Origin: Nageia nagi
Lineage: Eukaryota > Pinophyta
Length of the DNA stretch: 64,000 bases
Direction: 5' to 3'
NCBI GenBank assembly: GCA_050084985.1
Contig: JBITNC010000001.1
Span: 73,098,001-73,162,000, forward strand
Shown here: one piece after another, positions 10,946 to 23,778 of the stretch
How positions within the stretch are numbered: position 1 is the stretch's first letter
Layout: every line of letters begins with the position of its first letter
Notes under the pieces: generated by a model
Seen by the model: only the letters and a program-made list of their open reading frames with translations
What the model was told of the DNA's origin: nothing
The model's database searches: none
Made by a program: the position numbers and the translations under genes

Positions 10946-13849
10946 AGGTTTGTTTGCAATACTTAAGGCATCTATCTTAAGATTGGTAACGTTCATACAA
11001 AGATAAACACATCAATATGGATACCTTTCGACATTTTAATGTATGTATTTTAGATGTATAAGCTAATAGCACCCTTAAAAAAGTGTAATTTTAATAATAT
11101 TTCTATAACAATAAATATTATATTTATTATACTTCTATATGATAATATTAAATATTATGTATTTGAGTATTTAATAAATAAATATTAAAAAAAATCATTA
11201 AATAACATTTTGCATAAATATAAAACTAAACATGCATCAATTAAATGATAATGAATATCATAATGAGAATTAGTAGAGCTAGTGATAAGATCAATGAATT
11301 AAATTTTTTTTTAAATAAATATTATTGTTCCAATAATTTAAGTCTTTCTTCTTGATCTTTCCTTTTAAAACTCATTTTCTTGTCTTTAGTTTTTCATATT
11401 CATATGGAAATGGTAGTGAGATTCTTAATCCATCCAAGGATATGGTGTTGAGATTCAATGTGTTAGACTTATGATTTATATATTGTCAAATCTCATGCAA
11501 GATGTAATGAAAATTGTTATACACATGACCTTTATATAAGTTTAGTAAGAATAATATAAGTGATTATGCATCAAATTGTACCTTATGTAATTATCAAAAT
11601 CTACAATAACATATGTTGCTAGATATAGAGGTGCACTTCTAGATTTGTATATTATACTTTAAAGATACCTTAAAGCATCATTTACTAGCCTATTACCAAT
11701 CCATTATTTCATATTTAATACCACTCTTGCATCCTTATCATCAAAATTTCAATTTACAATTCATCATTATTGTTTTCTCTTGTATTACTAATCCATGTTT
11801 TCATATCAATGTAACCTACAATCGAATGATGTGGTTAATATAATTTATTTTTGTTATAACTTTATACATTATAATTTATTGAAAATATATGTATATATTC
11901 TTCAAACTCATTTCTATAATTTATATTAGGAGATAAGTTTATTCTTTTCACCAACAAGAAGTTGGATTCGCATCTCTAATATTTGTGAAAAATTATCAAA
12001 TCTTCATTATTTATTATTATCACCATGTTATCAAAAAACTATTCAAGAGTTAATATGGTAGAAAATAATTTCCACAATAGCTTTTTATATGTTTCACTTA
12101 CATATGGATTTCTATTCATAATAAAATATGATTATCCTCCCACTAAAATAATTGATCACCCTCCAAAATATATATTATGATATTAGGAAAATGCTTGATG
12201 AAGTCATGAACCTATATGTTCAAGCATTTTGTGACTAATGAAGCTTATATTATTAATCAAAATATACTTATAAGTATTTATGAACTTGAATCATGTTTTC
12301 ACCCAATTATGCAATTTTACTTGAGCATTATTCTCATACCCATAACCTTGTAGATGAAAGCATATAAAACAAGAATGATCATATTTTTAGCAATACCCTT
12401 GAACCCCATATGTACCTAAGAAAACCTTAAATTGTAGGATAAGCATATATTTTTCCTAATTAGTGTGTCTATTAAATATATTTTTTTAGGCCTCAAATAC
12501 CACCTTGACCATTTCCATAGGTTTTGCGATATCCCTAGGTTCTATATTTGAGCCTCCAAGCACTTCATGCTTGAAGTTTGGGGGAAGTTGAGGGCCTTTC
12601 CTAACCTACGTATAATCTAATATTGATTTGATATATTTTTTAGTTGGAGTATTACATAAGGATTTCTATAACAGGGTAAGTACAGGAAGATGGGTCCATA
12701 AAATGGCTAAAAAGTGGACATATTTTCCTTGATTTTTAGGTTTCATCATAATTGATCTCAACTTTTGAATTCCTTAGAGATAGAATCTTGAAAAATATCA
12801 CTAGGATGAAAATGTAGTGCTTGGAGTGTAGTTTCCAAATATGTAATTTATTGCAATACCTAGTTGATAGAAATTGATTTATGATAGGTACTTCTAAAAG
12901 CTATTATTTAAATTGTATCATTTTATGAGCATACCATGGTCTTCTATGAAAAGCATAATTTGACCTAAAATATAATTATTTTTTAAATCCTTTTGTAAAA
13001 AGATACCTAACACATTGAAGATTGTGTAGGATATTTTTTCATGAATATGTTTTTTTATTAATTTTTTACTAGTCGTAATTGTTATTTCAAAAAGTACAAA
13101 TCTACAGCATGCATAATTTGACATAGAATTATCATTTTTTAATTTTTTTATTTAATAGAGAATTGTATGTAGATTATTGACAGATAATTATTTTTCTTAA
13201 TTCCCCCAAAAACAAAAGTTATTAAAAAAGTCATAAAACCTAATTTTTTGAGTTTAAGGATGAGTTTCAATGAAAATTACTTTATAAATAGGAAATATAA
13301 TCAAATTGTTAAAAAAATTACATATTTATAATATAGACTCTTTGACCTGTAATGGATTTTAATTTCATGAAAAAACTTCTCAAAACACTAGATCTAACAT
13401 ATGTTAGAAGTCTATATTTGTCCCTACCACTACCATGAACAAGAAGGTGTAGGTCCAAGGCTAATACTTGGTCCACCAAGCCTTTTCCAAACCTAGGGCC
13501 GAACCTAAATTCAAATAATGAAATTTCATTATGTTTTTCATTAAAAATAATAAAATTTCATTACAAACAAAATTTTATTCTAGTTGTACCCATTATTGTC
13601 AACAATACTTTGGATAGTACTTTATCCAAATTATGCATCATTCTATCTAAACCTTGCATCACCAATAGCTTCAAAAGTGACATTTTTGCAATTTTATAAT
13701 GCAAAATTATTGAGAAGGTCTTTAGAATCCATTTTTTTATCTCTTATCAAAGGTGGTAACTATTTGTAGGATTTTTGAACGTGAAATATGAATATTTAAT
13801 GGTGAAAGAAAGTGTTTCCAATATTTGATTTTGAAGAAATTCTTGAGTA
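10946..13849. other. AT-rich non-coding region
   Basis: Very AT-rich, especially 11040-11330 and 13000-13400, with many short A/T runs and no frame resembling a known protein. The few 60-70 residue open stretches look like chance frames of lysine, isoleucine and phenylalanine codons. Confidence 0.5.
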
Positions 13850-16800
13850 ATCACATGGGTTCAAAATATCATCAAACAAAGAGAGCAAGGAGGATATTGA
13901 CACCTGAAAAAATTCAAGCGAATAAAGAAAAGGAGGCAAAAATATAAAGGGATAAACATGCAAAGATTAAAGCATCAACCTCAATTGTAATTGAGCAGGA
14001 AAACATTGAGAACGTAATTGAAGAGATGTTCACATGGATGATGCAAGTGTGGAATATGTAAATATGATAGAAGCTTCAAATCCTATAAGTATCTCTTCAA
14101 ATCCAATATTGAATGAAGCTTCAAATCCTAGAAGTGCCTCTTTAAATCCAACATTGAATGAACCTTCAAATCCACCAGTGAATGAAGCTTCAATTTGGAT
14201 AATTATGGATACAAATCCAGGTCTGCCTTCAGAACCTCCTTTGAATGACATGTGAAATGTGAATATTAAATCAAATTTAAATATGCCTTTCACCCCTTCT
14301 TTTGATTATGTAGATGATATTTATTCTAATCATGAGGAAAATGAAACAGTAAATGATACTAAAAATTGTAGTTTTAATAATTCTTTGGATAATATTTTTT
14401 TCAAATTTAGAGCAATAGATTAGATAATATCCTTGGTAAGAAATCTTGGAGACAAATAAGAAGATATGATAATATGGTATATGATCAATTTTTCTCTAAA
14501 CAAACATTAGGTTTTCAATGTCAACTTCTATTGCAATTAATGAAAATTATGAAAATGAGTAAGGTAGTGAAAGCTTTAGGCATTTGTGTGAAGAAGGATG
14601 AAACCCTTAAATAAGTTATATCCATTATTGCTAGTGCCATTGACTCTATAATAAATAAGATTTGATCTAAAGATAAGAATGCAGCACGTCAAGCTATAAC
14701 AACAACTTTAGTTAGTAAAACAACTTCAAGTAAAAAAATCATAGGTAAGGTTAGTGGATTTCCAAACATTAATCGTAAAACTTTATAAAGAGTTGCAAAG
14801 AGAAGACAAAGTATTAAAATATATCCACTCAACCAATGTTGGAGTTTTAGTGGAAGAATCCCATGTTCTTACATGAAATTGAATAACGAAAATAAATCTA
14901 TAATTGAAAAAATTTGGAATGATAATATTAGGGTTTCATCTAATACTAGAGATGTTTTGAAACTAAAAGTAGGATCAAAAAATCATGATCCTCATGCTAA
15001 ACACCTATTAGATATGAATCAAATTGCATTTTATGATAAATGTTTAAGTGAATCATTATTACCATTTAAAATTGGTTAAACATCATTTGAAAAATGCAAA
15101 ACTTGGTATGTGAAAATTAACAAGCAAAGAGTATCATGTTGTTGTAAGACTCACATGCAATTTAGATATTATTATGATGTTTTTCGATATATTCCTTGTA
15201 CTTTGCATACTAATGATTTGATGCAGGAATGTAATATTACTAATATGCCTTCTAAAAATATCAATGAATTTATAGCAAGGTTATTTTGTGAACCTCCTAA
15301 TGATCAATTATTTTATTTGAAGGAATGTATTTCTGGAGAATGTATTGGATGTGGTAACTTTTCATTGTTAGGATGATGTATATATGAAATAAGTGAACAT
15401 TAATTTGGACAACAATTAGTGGACATTAAAAAATTCAAGAATATTGAGTATGCTTTAAAAGATGGAAAAATTGGAAAGCATGTTGATTTGGTCATTGAAA
15501 ACATTAGTGTGCATACATTTATAGATGATTTTAAGAGTTGGATACTACCCAAATATGTACAACACTCCCAACATGCTCAATGGCTTGATAGTCAATTTTT
15601 CTTATGTAGAAACATATTTTCAATTAGAACTATATTATCAATGGTTGATTTTGCATAAAACTATACTCTTGCACCATAAGAAGAAATTCAGTCTCAATAT
15701 TACAATTCAATGCAAGTTTCCATTTTTGTTCATATTGTATATAGACATGCAATTGATAGTATTGAAGATAATAGACAAATTTTGTGGGAGTACCATTTCT
15801 ACGTAAGTGATAACCGATTACATTAACCCAAGTTTATCCAATATTGCTTCAAGGTATTTTATGACAATTTGAAGGAAAGAGAAATTCAAATGGCACAATA
15901 TTTAATTTGATCAGATAATTGTACGAGATAGTTTAAAAATGTATGTATGTTTTATTGGCTAAGTAGGGTTCACAACAACATATGAGGAGTTCTTTTAAGT
16001 TGGACATGGTAAAGGAGAACATGATGGAGTTGGTGCATGCGTTAAAAGAGCTCTTGCTAGAGAGCAACTAAAATTTGTAGAAGCGACCAAATTTATAGAT
16101 TCAAGTGCAATTGTGGATTCGTGTAGTACAAAACTATCTAGAGGATTAAGTGAAAATTCTACAATTCAACTATTCTTTTAGTTAGTTGAGGAAAAGGATA
16201 TTCGAATTCATCATGATTGTGAGACAATCAATGGATTAGCAAAGTGGCGTTCATTTAGGAGATCAAATACAAGCACATGGACTTTATGGACAAGAGATCT
16301 TGCATGTTTTTTGTCAATTTTGTATTGTAGGTGATTGAGAATCATGTACAAATAAAGAATGGGTTGAGGAATGGAAACAAAGATATTTGACACCTATGCA
16401 ATCAAATGATCAATAGGAAACATGAATTGCATATGAGAATCAAGTTTTTGCATCAGATGACTATGATCATGTTTTAGATCTTGTACAAGAAGGTAATTTA
16501 ATTTGTTATATTATATGAATGCATAATTATGTATATATGTTAGTTTTATATATGTTATACTTTATTCATACAAATTTTGGCTGTAAGACATGTGTATGCT
16601 ATTGTGGCACCTAAGAGAAATGAAGGGGGAATAGAGTATTGGTTAGCTCGATGTGTTGAAACAAAACATAAGTTAACTCATACTCAAGTTGATGATGATA
16701 GTTTTGAGTATCCAACAAGTTCTGTGGTGGTTGTTGGCACATGCTATGAGCATATATCATAAGACATAATGGTTTTCCTGTATACAAAGATTATCAAATA

Positions 16801-16971
16801 GATAAGAAGATTATACACTACTCACACTTGGTACTGGCAACAAATATAAAACTTGATAGATTTCATGGGAGACCTCGTAATAACGTGTTGTGAAAAACTT
16901 CGATGGAGGAACATGAAACAATTATAGATGCATTACAAAAAAGAGATGATGCATATGGTAAAATAGATTGA
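13850..16971 (+). pseudogene. DDE-type transposase-like gene, decayed, family not assigned
   Basis: The N-terminus is basic and helix-forming (TKRARRILTPEKIQANKEKE). A Ser/Pro/Asn repeat segment (14070-14200) and a conserved middle region follow (14873-15660: CLSESLLPFK, VSCCCKTHMQFRYYYDVF, CISGECIGCGN). From about 15640 comes a catalytic-like core: MVDFA-NYTLAP-EEIQSQYYNS, YHFYVSDNRLH, SDNCTR-FKNV. In another frame at 16002 it reads GHGKGEHDGVGACVKRALAR. After a probable intron (about 16494-16575) the C-terminal module reads VRHVYAIVAPKRN, EYWLARCVE and VVVGT-YEHIS, ending at TGA 16969-16971. Most of the core stays in one frame, with stops at about 15077, 15374 and 15656 and one frameshift near 15990. 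Candidate catalytic residues are the Asp of VDFA-NY, the Asp of SDN and the Glu/His of GEHDGVG. I do not know a named plant superfamily for it. Confidence 0.6.
14070..14200 (+). repeat. 45-bp coding tandem repeat
   Basis: About 2.5 units of 15 codons (EASNPISISSNPILN, EASNPRSASLNPTLN, then EPSNPPVN) lie in the low-complexity linker of the transposase-like gene. The phase is a multiple of three, so it arose while the frame mattered or by chance. Confidence 0.75.
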
Positions 16972-17006
16972 AAAACACAGGTACTTGTTTATAACTTAAT
17001 ATTCTT

Positions 17007-17067
17007 ATCCCTAATCCCTAGTCCCTAATCCCTAACCCCTAATCCATAACCCATAATCCCTAACCCC
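17007..17067 (+). repeat. interstitial telomere-like heptamer array
   Basis: About 8.5 heptamers of CCCTAAN type (CCCTAAT, CCCTAGT, CCCTAAC, CCATAAC) lie here. They relate to the plant telomere repeat CCCTAAA, but no unit is fully canonical. A C/T-rich tract follows (17060-17133). Confidence 0.8.
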
Positions 17068-17135
17068 TTTCCTCCTCCTCTTCTCCCTCCCCTTCTTCCC
17101 CTCCCCTTATTTCTCCTCCCATACCCTTCCCCTCA

Positions 17136-17208
17136 ATTGTCTTAGCTCAGTTGGTAGAGCGTGTGGCTTTTAACCACGTGCTGATGGGTTTGATTCCCAT
17201 AGACAACA
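17136..17208 (+). tRNA. tRNA-Lys (UUU)
   Basis: A full cloverleaf can be drawn. The acceptor is ATTGTCT/AGACAAC (first pair A-C mismatched), T8 A9, and the D stem GCTC/GAGC carries loop AGTTGGTA. The anticodon stem is TGTGG/CCACG with loop CTTTTAA, so the anticodon is TTT (17069+100 = 17169-17171). The variable loop is TGCTG and the T stem ATGGG/CCCAT has loop TTTGATT. The A box (TAGCTCAGTTGG) is perfect. The B box is GGTTTGATTCC rather than GGTTCGATTCC, losing C56. No intron is present and no T-run terminator follows. It may be a functional nuclear gene or a mildly decayed copy. Confidence 0.82.
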
Positions 17209-19269
17209 TGTACCTTCTAACTTAAATGACCTTATGTACCTATAAACTTCTATCCTTAGGTAAGTTCATAAGGATAATAAAGACTCAAATTGAACCAATC
17301 ATTCTATGATGAATGCACTCTGAATTTGATTAACAATAAACTTTTTCAACATTGTTAATGTTGTCTACTTTTTTATGATTTAGTCCTTAATTAATCCTTA
17401 TTCTATTCCTTCTTAATTCTTAAATTTTTTTGTCTTCTATTATCGTTATTAGTTCACATTTGAGACTAGAAAGTTTGGAAGAGAATAATATATTGGTGAA
17501 TCACTCTAAAGATTATAATAATTATCATTCTAACTTATTATAGTCATGTAAATAAAATAAACCACCTAAGGCTTCTTGAGTATGATTAGAAATAAAATAT
17601 GCATCTTTCCAAATTACTTAAAGACATCTACATTTGTCTCTTCTATTTTTATTTCCTATAACAGAACTTGATTTGTGGTCTTAATTATTTTCAATATATA
17701 TATATATATTTTGTCATTTAGGCATCTTATACTCTAGATGAGGATCTTCATCATTTAGATTTGTAAATATTTTCTTCCTATCGCCCTCTTAACATTAGAG
17801 AGGAATGTATCATGTATCGTGTAACATTAGGGAGGAATATATCATCCTCTTAACTATTTGGGTTCCTTCATCTTTCTCTACCTCAATTTCTAAGAGTCAT
17901 AGTTCCTAGTTAGATAATGTGCTACTATTTTTTTAATATCTAGATCTAAAATTTATGTTATGAGGTTTTTTGTAAGAGGCCTTGAAGAGGAAGTCTTTTT
18001 ACTAAATAAGTTTTATTGGGAGGTTTAAAATTCTTGTTCAAGGAAAACTTCTTTATTAGTCATTAAGGGGGCCATTCAATTTTTTGTACAAAATCAACCT
18101 CTTGGGAGGAAAGTAGGACTTTTACCCCTTAGGGTTCTATTTCTAGGTGTAAACATTTATAAATAGTACTAGTAGAAATTTCTAGAGTTGGAAGGGTTAT
18201 CTCCTACTTTGGAGTCCTCTTATATTGGGTGTCACTATCTCAAGAGGGTCCTACTTATTGTTGGGTTTGCTTGAGGTTTAGTTCTAGAATCTCTCCTTCT
18301 TCCATATCTTGATATTTTTTATGAAAAGTATTTATGTCCTAACGGAGGAGCTCCATGGTACTAGCGGAACCAATGTCATCTTCCTATGGAGGTCCTTTTG
18401 GCCAACCTATTTGTGGAGCTAGTTTATACCTTGAAGTTTCAATTTTATGAGTGTATTTTCAATTTACCATCAAGCATATAGTACCTTCATGAGATAAAAT
18501 CTTGGAATATTTGATAAACTTCTTAAGATATTATTAATGTATTCCAATAACTAACTTAGTATGAGATCTAATGTGTAAAAGTAATCCAAAATACTTGATT
18601 ATTGATTCATATAATTTTCCCCCTAGTGATAATTTCTAAGGAATCTAAACATCATACCATAATAAATTCGTTTAACTTATGAGCTAACTTATTTACTTTA
18701 GAGAATGTTGTATAGGAAATTGATAAATTACAAGTTATCTATATTTTGTGTACGTAGATTAAATAACTTTTTATCATGAGCTAATTCTACTAGATTAACT
18801 TGGTATTTTTACAAATTCCCCTATCATAATCACTAAATTCTCCTATCATAATTACTAAATTGCCCTATCATAATTTAACTTGGTGTACATTAAATTGTCC
18901 ATGTATGTTCAACATAACAACATAAAAACATCAAAATAACATGTAATTCATTGACATGCCTCCACAAAAATCTATGATAAAATCATGCATATATATCAAA
19001 AAATAATGTATAGTCCATAGTCCCTAATAATGTCCATAATAACACCCATGGTCCATAACAATGTCCATGATCGTGTAAGAATGTACATCTAGTCTCAGAC
19101 AACACATACATGTACATGTATATATATATCAAAAAATACAAAGCACATGTAGTCTTAAGTTCTCAAAAATGTATATAACAATAGACCTAAGACATGCATA
19201 TATTTAACAGAATGGACCTAAGTCCTCAAAAATGTATCTACTCATATCTAAGTCCATAGGATCTATCTA
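17209..19269. other. non-coding, minor local repeats
   Basis: No coding frame is recognised. Small local duplications occur: a 37-bp-scale duplication around AACATTAG(A/G)GAGGAAT (17790-17845), and three ~25-bp units of CCTATCATAAT-ACTAAATT at about 18820-18880. A T/A microsatellite lies near 17700. Confidence 0.5.
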
Positions 19270-19275
19270 ACTACA

Positions 19276-21150
19276 TCCACCCACCCTATCATAATCAATC
19301 TTCCTTTTAGTTCCTCGCAATGAAGGTGAAACTGTAGAGTCCTCATGATGCTAGATACAAGATAAAGAAAAGTAAAATCAGATTTTTAAAAATTTGATTC
19401 AATTTCTTGATAAATTATATTGTTCACTAATCTATATATATGTACATGCCATGTAAAAAAGTATAAAATTTACCACATCATGATGCTTCTCTACACGTTC
19501 AGCAACCATTGGATGTTGTTGTGCAACCTGTAGTGTATCTGATGTATTAATACAAAATGTATCATCAACTAGATCCTACAAGATCAAATAAAGCAAAAAT
19601 CGAAATAAATACATGTTACTTATGTTATAGATCAAATAAAGCATCAAATAAAATGCATGTGTAAACTAATTATTTTAACAATATTACCTCAAATCTATCA
19701 AGTGGCTTAGAGTGAAATTGTGTCTCCCCAGTAACTTGGTGATCAGGATTCGTCTTAATGGTGATATCAACCTGCAAACATATATACAATTTACATGTTA
19801 GATCTAGTGAAAAATAAGAGTACATAATAACGACTAGTATTTAATTAAGAAAATACATACAACGGGTGGTAGATCATGAACAATAGTCACCATAGGAGTA
19901 GTACGTGAACATCCCATGATCTACCTGTAATAACAAAAATATTATATGATAATGCACAGACATGTATACAAAAGTGAAATACTTGACATTACAATTTAAA
20001 CGAGTAGTAAATTTGATTACCTCAAAGGGTGCCTAATCTTGTCTAGGAGTGGATATAATATGACCTCAATCATATCCATATGATGATGTAGAGCCCATCC
20101 TCTGCACCAAAAAAATATAAATATAAGATTGATATATTAATTGCATAAAATTATCCTTATTAAATATAAAATGTATACCTTAAAACTACACATGAAATTT
20201 ACCTATTTAGTAGAAGGATAACCACCTAATAACATCTGCATAAAACTATCATGATCAGTATTTGCTATAGCTACACCTGGAATGGGCCCAAAACACATCT
20301 AGTGGCAATGTTAGCAAGTGTGAGGCATCATCGCCTGCGAGCTACTAGACCCCTCTCCATCAAATCCTCCTTGATGTCTCTCATTGAACTCAACTACCAC
20401 TCAATCTCGATAGCTGACTCAATCCCTCTAACATTGAAACCATTGCAGAACTAAGAATAGTTATAGGAATAGTATATCTAGCAGAAGGGACAAGAGGTGG
20501 AACATGCATGGGTCAATTAGGATCGACCCATGCCCTTAGCCTATCCTGTGGACAGCTAAGACCAACACCCTAAGATGATCTAATACAATGAGATATCGCT
20601 TCCATTGCCATGTGGGGCATGATCAAATACCATCTATCCCAAAAATGACGGACTATCTTAAGATGGGTACACCACCTAATACTAATTCTTTGTTTACTAG
20701 GTAGGATTGGCTTATTGGTTTTGGAATCAATGAAGTACTCAAATATTGTTTGTTTAGTAATTTTTAGGTCATTTATCTCCTTATAAGAAAGACCATCTGC
20801 ATAAAATCATCTAGCCTCCTCTCGTGATGTACAATAATGATCAATACCCTCACCCAAGGACCTAACAGTATTAACTATGGTTTGCATCATAGATACAAAC
20901 CGTGACGTATGGGGGGGAAGATCCCTACCAAGAGTATGGAGTGCACTAATTCTATCCTATAAGACATTGATATTTTGAGTAATAGTTGCTCTAAGGCGAT
21001 CCTCATCTGACTGAGGGGGTGGGGGGTTTTCATGAGGTGGACTAAAGGGTGCCTTTAGGGGGTTCTCATCATATGGACTATGGAGTGAAGATTGGAGAAT
21101 TTCATGATGTGGAGAGGGTGGATGTGGGGGATCGATAATAACAAAAGGTA
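19276..21150 (-). pseudogene. multi-exon coding remnant of unknown function
   Basis: Several minus-strand open segments are flanked by splice-like sites. The first is long (about 21150-20205): a Pro/His-rich start, DEDRLRATITQNINVL, then LGEGIDHYCTSREEAR, SKQRISIRWCTHLKIVRHFW and ERHQGGFDGEGSSSSQA, containing stops. Further probable exons lie at 20102-20019, 19925-19860, 19773-19688 (VDITIKTNPDHQVTGETQFH, in-frame, AG/GT bounded) and 19577-19476 (DLVDDTFCINTSDTL, ending VEKHHDV). The last, near 19355-19276, reads RGTKRKIDYDR and ends in a stop. I do not recognise the protein. It could be the second ORF of a DNA transposon or an old cellular gene. The exon-intron pattern is the main support. 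Confidence 0.45.
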
Positions 21151-21296
21151 CAACCTACACACATTAACAATTTACTAAGTATAAACAAAGGGCACTTGTA
21201 TATATAAATTCAAAATACGAAATAATATGAACTTAAGTGAATATACATAATCTAATCTATGAAAGCATAATTATCTCAAAAGGATATTTAATATGA

Positions 21297-21425
21297 TATA
21301 AATACAAATGTTATAAATAAATGATGTAAATGCAAATGTTAAAAATAAATGATGTAAATGCAAATGTTAAAAATAAATGATGTAAATACAAATGTTAAAA
21401 ATAAATGATGTAAATACAAATGATA
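21297..21425 (+). repeat. 28-bp tandem repeat
   Basis: About 4.5 units of AAATGATGTAAATGCAAATG plus TTAAAAAT. Units differ by single changes (ATGC or ATAC). It lies just beyond the 5' end of the unknown minus-strand coding remnant. Confidence 0.9.
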
Positions 21426-22540
21426 TTCATCACAATATTTAAAATTGATAATGTTCATTCAATACACCTAGATGTAGTTGGATTGAAGTCAAGAAAAAAG
21501 GGTACACGTTTTTATAAGAAAAGGGTACATAGTTCATGAAAAGGGTTTTTTAAGCAGGTTAGACTATGTTAGAGCTGATATGAGGAGGACCATCTATGAT
21601 ATGTTTAATGTAACTTATAAGATGGGAATCTGGGCAATGGAAATGGGCATGTGGGATCCCTTTGTTCCTCTTGAAACTCTTTTATCGTCTTGATAAAGTT
21701 GAAATTCTAGTGGGAAAGGAATCCTCCAAGAGGATGGGAGGTAATGAAACCCTAAGCAATAAAGGAAAGACAAGTCTTTTCATGATATAGTTAAGGAAAG
21801 GGGATTGACAATCTAGCACTAATCCTCCTCTAAAAAACTCTTTTAATGATTGTAAATCCTAATCAAAATAAAAATGGATGTCTAACAAAGAGTAATTTGC
21901 CACTTATCTCAAATAAAAAGTAAACTTATCTCAAAGTTGAACTAATTATGCCATAAAAAGAGAAAAGAATGGTTACTACATATTCTCATAATATTGTTGA
22001 TTTCTAGGTTACTTTAAATAGAGGTGATAATTCATCACACGTGCAAATTGTAAGACAATATAGTTGCATCGCCCATCCAACTCAAAATTATGCTTAAAGA
22101 ATGTATATGCAATGTCAATGTAAGTGTCATAATCAAGATATAGAGTAATAAGGGATATAGAATGGGATTCTTGAATTGAGATCATTGGCCCTAACAACCT
22201 TATGGAAGTGATGGTTTATCCATTGATCTCATGGACTTCATAATCATGATCTACCTCATGGACATGTTGACCCTTTGGTTGGTTAGAATGAGAAACTTAA
22301 TAATTCTTGGTATTGTTTATTTTATTTTCCTATGCAAGCCAACTTTGATAACATAATATCAAATTGACACCTCTCCTTTGCTAATTACTAAGTCCAAAAT
22401 ATGATGGAAGCATATCCAATGCGTATTAGAGATAATTTTGGTTGGGATATTTTGTTGGATAAGTAAAAGCCACTATGGAAAACCATGTAAAACAAAGGGT
22501 AATTTGCTACTTCTAGGGAACACAAATCAACTACTAAGAT
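21426..22540. other. non-coding stretch
   Basis: No recognised gene or repeat. It lies between the 28-bp tandem repeat and the LINE ORF1 fragment and may include the LINE's 5' region. Confidence 0.45.
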
Positions 22541-23170
22541 ATCAAAAATTGGGAACTACTCATTTCTCAATTTATCAAATAGTGAGATTTATGTAAGTCA
22601 TTATTCCAAAGGTTATTATTTTCCATTATTTTCTAATGAAGATGATAGAGATTATATTTTACAAGAAGGTCCATGGTTCTTTAGTCTAGATCAAGATTAT
22701 TTATGAAGCCATGGTATTTCGATTTCAAGTTAATGAAGGAAAATGCCATTAGTCTATGGAATGAAGGGATTCTTGATTCAACTAGTAACTCAATAGGAAT
22801 TTGTATTTCCATGTTGAATCATGCTTATGAGTGTAAATCCTTGGTATACACTAAACTCTATACCCACATGGACTTGGAAGCCCCTCTTCTCACAAATATC
22901 TTGATCAATCTCCCCGATGAGGGTCTAGAATGAGAATAACCCATCAATTATGAAAGCATCCCCATCACATATATGATACATGTTTTGAATACAACAATCT
23001 AGATAAAAGTTTTCCACATAGCATCCAAAAATAGCCTAAACCTAAGCCTATGGAGGATGGTTTCCACCATCCCAAGAGAAAAAACCATTTGGGTAAAACC
23101 CTTCAATAAAAAAAAAAAAAGAGACTAGAATCCTAATCCTAGTACTCCATACTAGACCCTAACATGAATG
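22541..23170 (+). pseudogene. LINE (L1-type) ORF1 fragment, DUF4283
   Basis: The frame starting near 22600 reads EDDRDYILQEGPWFF, the conserved DUF4283 block of plant L1 ORF1 proteins. It shifts into KPWYFDFKL, then ILDSTSNSIGICI, YTHMDLEAPLLTNILINLPD and INYESIP, matching the region that precedes the zinc knuckle. The expected CCHC knuckle is not intact. It ends near WRMVSTIPREKTIWVKP. ORF2 is not visible directly downstream, so this is a truncated or rearranged copy. Confidence 0.68.
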
Positions 23171-23778
23171 TCTCACTCGAAAATAGTTTTCATAGCCTAG
23201 TCAATGAGGGCACACCCTTGGATGGCCCTATACTTCCCTAAAGTAGTTGTTCGCCCAAATCCATAATGGATGATAAAATAATAGACATTATTCCATTAGA
23301 CAATAATCCTCTATTCTTAGTATATAAGATACAACATTAATAGTTAATCCTTATTTACCTTTTTCTTTATAATAAATTAACAATAATATGTTGAAAAGCC
23401 CTCAAATCATAAGTCTCGCTACGAAAGAAATCCAAATTCATGTGGGAATTATTTCTCCAACTCCTCACAAGTAGAATTACTAAGGATCCTCTATTAAACA
23501 AACCCCAAACAATGTAAATACATCATAAATTGGAAACTATGGAAAAAGAAGCCATCAAGATAAAGATAAATTACAAGAAGTTGCAAGAGAAGGCATAGGA
23601 GGGGGAACTTTGTAGCAATTAGAGAATATGATAGATCTAAAGAAGGATAAATAGATGAATGATTATCTACTCATAGAAAACTTGAGGCCTCTATTTCTTT
23701 GATCTCCCTAGTGTTCTACTTTTTTTAACTAAAATATTTGTAGGAAAAGGGGAATTTGTCGCAACAATCCTCTTTTCA

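Noticed and set aside
13850-16971. CACTA or MULE transposase
   Set aside because: No TNP2, MULE or FAR1 motifs and no CACTA ends; the GHGKGEHDGVG block does not belong to those families as I know them.
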